From Liminaster sp017519885 (GTDB taxonomy: Bacteria; Bacteroidota; Bacteroidia; Bacteroidales; UBA3663), in the NCBI GenBank assembly GCA_017519885.1, contig JAFWRO010000012.1, positions 133,810 to 197,809 on the forward strand: 64,000 nt of DNA. The letters run 5' to 3'. The position numbers and the translations under genes were made by a program. Below are positions 60,530-64,000 of the stretch, piece after piece. Below the pieces are notes generated by a model. That model made no database searches. It was not told where the DNA came from and saw nothing but the letters and a program-made list of their open reading frames with translations. Positions within the stretch are counted from its first letter, which is position 1; each line of letters begins with the position of its first letter.

Positions 60530-61474
60530 TCAACGGATAGAGGGAGAAAGGACTGATTCTTCTATGATTCGATATTTCCTCAGTTCGTGTATCAGGTCGC
60601 GCGTGAACTCGTCGGCGCCACGAGCATTCAGGTGCGAGCCGTCGTAGAAGAACTCGTTGCGATGCACATACTTCGCGCTATCTGTGAAGTCGAGGAACGG
60701 ACAACCGTACCTGCAGGCAAGGTCACGGATGGGCTCCGTCCCCGAATCGCGGAAGCCGTACCACGTGGGGGAATAAACGAAGACGAACCTCGTGTCTTCA
60801 GCTTCCCGTATCATATCTTCGAAATACCTCAGCTTCAAGCTGTCGGTCAGCAGCTCTTCTTCGGAAGCCTTCTCGTTCAGCTGTTTTTCGTCCCTGATCC
60901 TGAGCGTGTCCAGCTCGCTGTGGACGGGAAGGAAGCCGAGAGTCATATTGTGCACGGGATGCAGGTAGTCCAGCAGAACCTGATGGAACCGCGAGTTGTA
61001 GCGGTAGAGCATGCTCAGCATCCTGTACCTTTCGCATGGGTCTATCTCGTCGAACTCCCTTCTGACAACCTCGTCATCGTAATGTCCCTTCAGCCAGCCC
61101 AGATGCTTCGTGTTGTCACCCTGCAGGACATCGTAGGCGGGCGTCACCTCATAGATGACGAGGCGCGGCTGGTAGCGCCGCCTGATCATTTCCCACCATG
61201 CGCGGTAAAGGACGATGCCCTCGCCGTCCTGCCCGCAGTTGTAGCACGACAGGCCGAGGGAGTCCGCAATCAGCGCGGCATTGTAGTGATGGATGGCGCG
61301 GGAGGAACCGAATACGAGTATGTCGTCCGTCGATCGGTTGACGATGTAGTTCTGGTGGCCGAGATAGCCGCCCGATGCGTGGTCCGACATATAGGAGAAC
61401 AAGGTGCCGAGCCCCCTGTCCAGCAGGACTACTAACAGGAAGAACAGGCCCGTCTTGAATAGAAAACGTCTCAT
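60530..61474 (-). CDS. SGNH-like hydrolase/acyltransferase partner, membrane-anchored
   Basis: 314 residues. An N-terminal hydrophobic segment (FLFKTGLFFLLVVLLD) acts as signal anchor. The SGNH fold is indicated by block I ILVFGSSRAIHHYN (nucleophile Ser) and the late DGSHLNARGADEF (catalytic Asp and His). Proteins of this kind accompany MBOAT acyltransferases as in AlgI/AlgJ-type alginate acetylation. The start lies 3 bp after the MBOAT stop. Arg codons AGA/AGG are frequent, unlike the housekeeping genes. Acylated substrate unknown. Confidence 0.8.
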   Translation of the reverse strand: MRRFLFKTGLFFLLVVLLDRGLGTLFSYMSDHASGGYLGHQNYIVNRSTDDILVFGSSRAIHHYNAALIADSLGLSCYNCGQDGEGIVLYRAWWEMIRRRYQPRLVIYEVTPAYDVLQGDNTKHLGWLKGHYDDEVVRREFDEIDPCERYRMLSMLYRYNSRFHQVLLDYLHPVHNMTLGFLPVHSELDTLRIRDEKQLNEKASEEELLTDSLKLRYFEDMIREAEDTRFVFVYSPTWYGFRDSGTEPIRDLACRYGCPFLDFTDSAKYVHRNEFFYDGSHLNARGADEFTRDLIHELRKYRIIEESVLSPSIR

Positions 61475-61477
61475 GTC

Positions 61478-62893
61478 CTAGAAGTTTGCATAGATGAACT
61501 GGTCCGAACTGAATACTCCGCAGAGGAGGATGAGGACGAGGACGGCAAGATAGGATGCCCATCTGACAACCCTTCGGCCGCTGTGGAAGGGATGACGCGC
61601 TTCGCCAAAAGCCTCCTCCACCGTATCCTTCACCACCATTGTGCCCACGGCCAGCAGCATGTACAGCGTGGCTGTCCCGCCCGGCGAATAGACGGTCTTC
61701 GGGAGCGACGTGTCAAGGATCCTTGCTACTACATTGCAGGCATCGCCCATGGTAGGCATGCGGAAGAAGATCCAGGCGAAGGTGACAAGCAGGAAGGTGA
61801 CGGCGGTCTTGACGGTCCTGCCGAGCCATCCGTAACTGCATTTCTGCTGGCCCAGCATCTTCTCGATGACCTGGCTGATGCCGTGCAGCAGTCCCCAAGC
61901 GATGAAGGTCCAGCTGGCGCCGTGCCAGATGCCGCTGACGAGGAACGTCACGAGGATGTTCCAATAGCAGCGGAGCTTCGCGCATCGGCTGCCTCCGAGC
62001 GGGATGTAGATGCAGTCCCTGAGCCAGGTGGAGAGCGAGATGTGCCAGCGGTGCCAGAAGTCGGTGACGCTGACGGCGAAATAGGGGCGGCGGAAGTTCT
62101 CGGCCAGCTCGATGCCCAGCACCTTTCCTACGCCGATGGCCATCAGCGAATAGCCCGCGAAGTCGGCATAGATCTGGATGCTGTAGAGCAGGCTGGCCAC
62201 GAGGCACGTCATACCCGTGTAGTTCACATAGCTTGAAAGAACGGTATCAACATACAACGCCACGCGGTCGGCCACAACCACCTTCAGGAACATGCCCCAC
62301 AGCAGCATCCTCAGTCCCTCGACGGCCTTCGCGTAGTCAAGGCAGGGGCGAAGGCGCTTCAGCTGCGGGATGACGAGCGAGGCCCTGTTGATGGGTCCGG
62401 CGAGGATGCAGGGGAAGAACGAGACGAAGAGGGCATAGGTCAGGAAGTCGCGCTCGGCCTCCTGCTGTCCGTAGTACACATCCCGCAGGTAGCCCAGCGC
62501 CTGCAGCGTGAAGAACGAGATGCCGATGGGGATGACCCAGTTCAGTCCCGACAACTGGAACTGCAGGCCGGCCGCAGCAAGAATCTGGCTGATGGTCTCG
62601 CCCGCGAAGCCGAGATACTTGAAGAGGAACAGGGGCAGAAGCGTCAGCACCACACCGGCTGCGAGCATCCGCTTCGGATGCCTTGTCTTTTCGAGAAGCA
62701 GGGCAGCAAGCCAGGTCACTGCCGTCACACCCAGCAGTACCAGCGCATAGGCGGGCTTCCACTGCACGTAGAGCAGATAGCTCACGGCGAGAAGGAACAG
62801 GTTCCTCGCCCTGCCGTGGCCTGCGGGTATCGCATAGTAGAGCAGGAAGATGAACGGGAACAGTACGATGAAGTTGAACGAGTTGAAGATCAT
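61478..62893 (-). CDS. MBOAT-family O-acyltransferase (AlgI-like)
   Basis: 471 residues and about ten to twelve transmembrane helices. The family signature VTDFWHRWHISLSTWLRDCI with YIPLGG and the catalytic His in VSGIWHGASWTF are clear. Such proteins move acyl groups (usually acetyl) across the membrane onto exported polysaccharides. It opens MIFNSFNFIVLFPFIFLLYY, the usual AlgI-like N-terminus. Together with the SGNH gene it forms a two-gene surface-glycan acylation unit, preceded by a CotH-family gene on the same strand. Confidence 0.9.
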   Translation of the reverse strand: MIFNSFNFIVLFPFIFLLYYAIPAGHGRARNLFLLAVSYLLYVQWKPAYALVLLGVTAVTWLAALLLEKTRHPKRMLAAGVVLTLLPLFLFKYLGFAGETISQILAAAGLQFQLSGLNWVIPIGISFFTLQALGYLRDVYYGQQEAERDFLTYALFVSFFPCILAGPINRASLVIPQLKRLRPCLDYAKAVEGLRMLLWGMFLKVVVADRVALYVDTVLSSYVNYTGMTCLVASLLYSIQIYADFAGYSLMAIGVGKVLGIELAENFRRPYFAVSVTDFWHRWHISLSTWLRDCIYIPLGGSRCAKLRCYWNILVTFLVSGIWHGASWTFIAWGLLHGISQVIEKMLGQQKCSYGWLGRTVKTAVTFLLVTFAWIFFRMPTMGDACNVVARILDTSLPKTVYSPGGTATLYMLLAVGTMVVKDTVEEAFGEARHPFHSGRRVVRWASYLAVLVLILLCGVFSSDQFIYANF

Positions 62894-62974
62894 GGGCCAA
62901 GTTCTTTATTGCTGCATTGTCTACTTATTACTGCATTGTCTGACAAATGCGGGTTCGTGAATCATTTGACATTG

Positions 62975-63967
62975 TCACTTGCCCATGATTTTCCTGTACC
63001 TTCCATCCGCATCGCGCACCAGCCTGATTCCGTGCATCCCCTTGCCTGCTGGCATGCCATAGATGTTGTAGCTTTGCTGGGGTGCTGCACTTCCGTCGAT
63101 GACCACATGCTGTATGCCGTCCTCAGGGACTATGGGGATATTTTCGAAAGCTATTGAATCGCAGATTCCCACCTCTTCCTCCAACCGTATGCTGACCTCC
63201 GCATGTTTATAGTTGAACGTCTCCGTCCTGCCTCCGGGATAGCTGACTGTCATCCTCCAGCCGACGGCTGGGTTCCGGCTGTCGAGACGTAGAGGCCGAC
63301 CTGTCCAGGTGTAGCCGTCGAAGTGGTCCTGTGTCAGCCCGACACCGTTGATGAGGATGGAGTTCCCGCCGGGATGGACGGTCATGCGGATGACATCGCC
63401 AAGAGAGAATGACTGTGCAAGCGACTGGTATGTCCAGTGCGGGCGTTTCTCGCAGAACGGTATCAGGCGCTCCCTGACACGGTTCTCGAAGTTTTCAAAG
63501 ACCAGATTCTCGGTCATCGACTGGAAGGTGACCTCCATCTCGCCCGCTATCTCGTCATGCATCTGGTGCACCAGGGGGAGCGTCACGTCTGGGCGCAGGA
63601 AGTCGCCCATATAGGTGCCCATACGGTCGATGAAAGGCTCCCGGAATTCGCTCATCGAAAGCAGCCTGATTATCAGCCGGTGGCTGATCGGGTTCATAAG
63701 CGCGTTCTCCACCTCCGGACCAGTTATCATGAGCCAGTTCAGGTAGTTGTAGCCGTAGGTCGCCTGGGAGAAGTAGTCAAGGTCCTTCAGGACAAAGTGC
63801 CATCGCCCGCCCTTCTGCCGCCACATATAGACATTGTTGTTCGGGAAGTCGAGGTTGCAGGCGAACGTCTCGCAGCAGAGATAGTCGATGAACTGGTCCA
63901 TCTCCATCCTCGACGCGAAATCGGCGAAGGTCGAACTGTCGTCCTTGATGAGATCGTGCATCTCCAT
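62975..63967 (-). CDS. CotH kinase-family protein, C-terminal part only
   Basis: The 330 codons from the first in-window ATG contain only the second half of a CotH domain: MDQFIDYLCCETFACNLDFP, NNNVYMWRQKGG and HFVLKDLDYFS (metal-binding Asp-Leu-Asp). A C-terminal beta-rich region with a lipid-free end follows (ILINGVGLTQDHF, RLVRDADGRYRKIMGK), resembling a secretion-associated tail. The reading frame continues for 10 coding-like codons above the ATG and then meets TAG at 63998-64000. The true start is therefore outside, in another frame, or the gene is disrupted. CotH proteins are atypical secreted kinases of surface proteins. Confidence 0.7.
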   Translation of the reverse strand: MEMHDLIKDDSSTFADFASRMEMDQFIDYLCCETFACNLDFPNNNVYMWRQKGGRWHFVLKDLDYFSQATYGYNYLNWLMITGPEVENALMNPISHRLIIRLLSMSEFREPFIDRMGTYMGDFLRPDVTLPLVHQMHDEIAGEMEVTFQSMTENLVFENFENRVRERLIPFCEKRPHWTYQSLAQSFSLGDVIRMTVHPGGNSILINGVGLTQDHFDGYTWTGRPLRLDSRNPAVGWRMTVSYPGGRTETFNYKHAEVSIRLEEEVGICDSIAFENIPIVPEDGIQHVVIDGSAAPQQSYNIYGMPAGKGMHGIRLVRDADGRYRKIMGK

Positions 63968-64000
63968 GTAGGCGGGACTATGGCCGTAGAAGTCCTCCTA

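Overview
The window comes from a Bacteroidales chromosome, most likely a member of the Prevotellaceae. Many transcription units start with the Bacteroidota promoter form TTTG-N19/20-TAnnTTTG (usually TATCTTTG or TATATTTG), and starts lack strong Shine-Dalgarno sequences. Several families are Bacteroidota-specific (DUF3078, DUF4919, DUF4293, the group's own omega subunit, PspC joined to DUF2807). It looks like ordinary chromosome rather than a plasmid or prophage: no insertion sequence, integrase, phage gene, CRISPR array, tRNA or rRNA was seen.

Layout. 0-4 kb: the start of a DUF3078 outer-membrane protein, a possible stand-alone structured RNA with its own promoter and terminator (677-820), a coiled-coil zinc-ribbon protein, the replicative helicase DnaB and a DUF4919 protein. 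4-16.5 kb: periplasmic protease HtrA, RNase P RNA, a large TPR protein, LeuS, a purB-rluB-asnS run on the minus strand and a small outer-membrane barrel. 16.8-24.4 kb: a tiny membrane protein, plsC translationally coupled to a PP2C-like phosphatase and an HTH protein, FucO, LigA, a YhcH-family protein, an ACT-domain protein and a small helical protein. 24.4-33.3 kb: a glycan-degrading group (beta-helix protein, GH78 rhamnosidase, GH2 enzyme) with a YjdF-like membrane protein, a LemA protein and its membrane partner. 33.6-47.8 kb: PadR and PspC/DUF2807, RimM, PrmA, a very Trp/Tyr/Gly-rich secreted protein, a FadL-type barrel, UvrD, trigger factor, GyrB, S20 and RecO. 47.8-59 kb: a UshA-type nucleotidase, a GH3/beta-lactamase fusion, the sodium-pumping oxaloacetate decarboxylase (oadG-oadA-oadB), carboxynorspermidine dehydrogenase, and bamD-rpoZ-DUF4293. 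59-64 kb: a probable 31-residue membrane peptide gene, two long tandem arrays, and an SGNH / MBOAT / CotH cassette whose codon choice differs from the housekeeping genes.

How the genes work together. Much is core information processing (DnaB, LigA, UvrD, GyrB, RecO, LeuS, AsnS, RluB, RimM, PrmA, S20, rnpB) and envelope biogenesis (HtrA, BamD, PlsC). The Oad cluster links oxaloacetate decarboxylation to a sodium gradient. The glycosidases suggest use of rhamnose- and uronate-containing glycans, although no SusC/SusD pair is present.

The most unusual content is non-coding. Three tandem arrays (29295-29672, 59521-59982, 60066-60525) have about 9-11 units each and all have exactly a 42-bp period. 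Their unit sequences look different at first, but the first and third share a 17-nt core, and the second carries part of a junction found in the third. I know of no description of such a family. A separate layer of very short tandem repeats (8, 9, 10 and 12 bp) sits immediately downstream of several genes.
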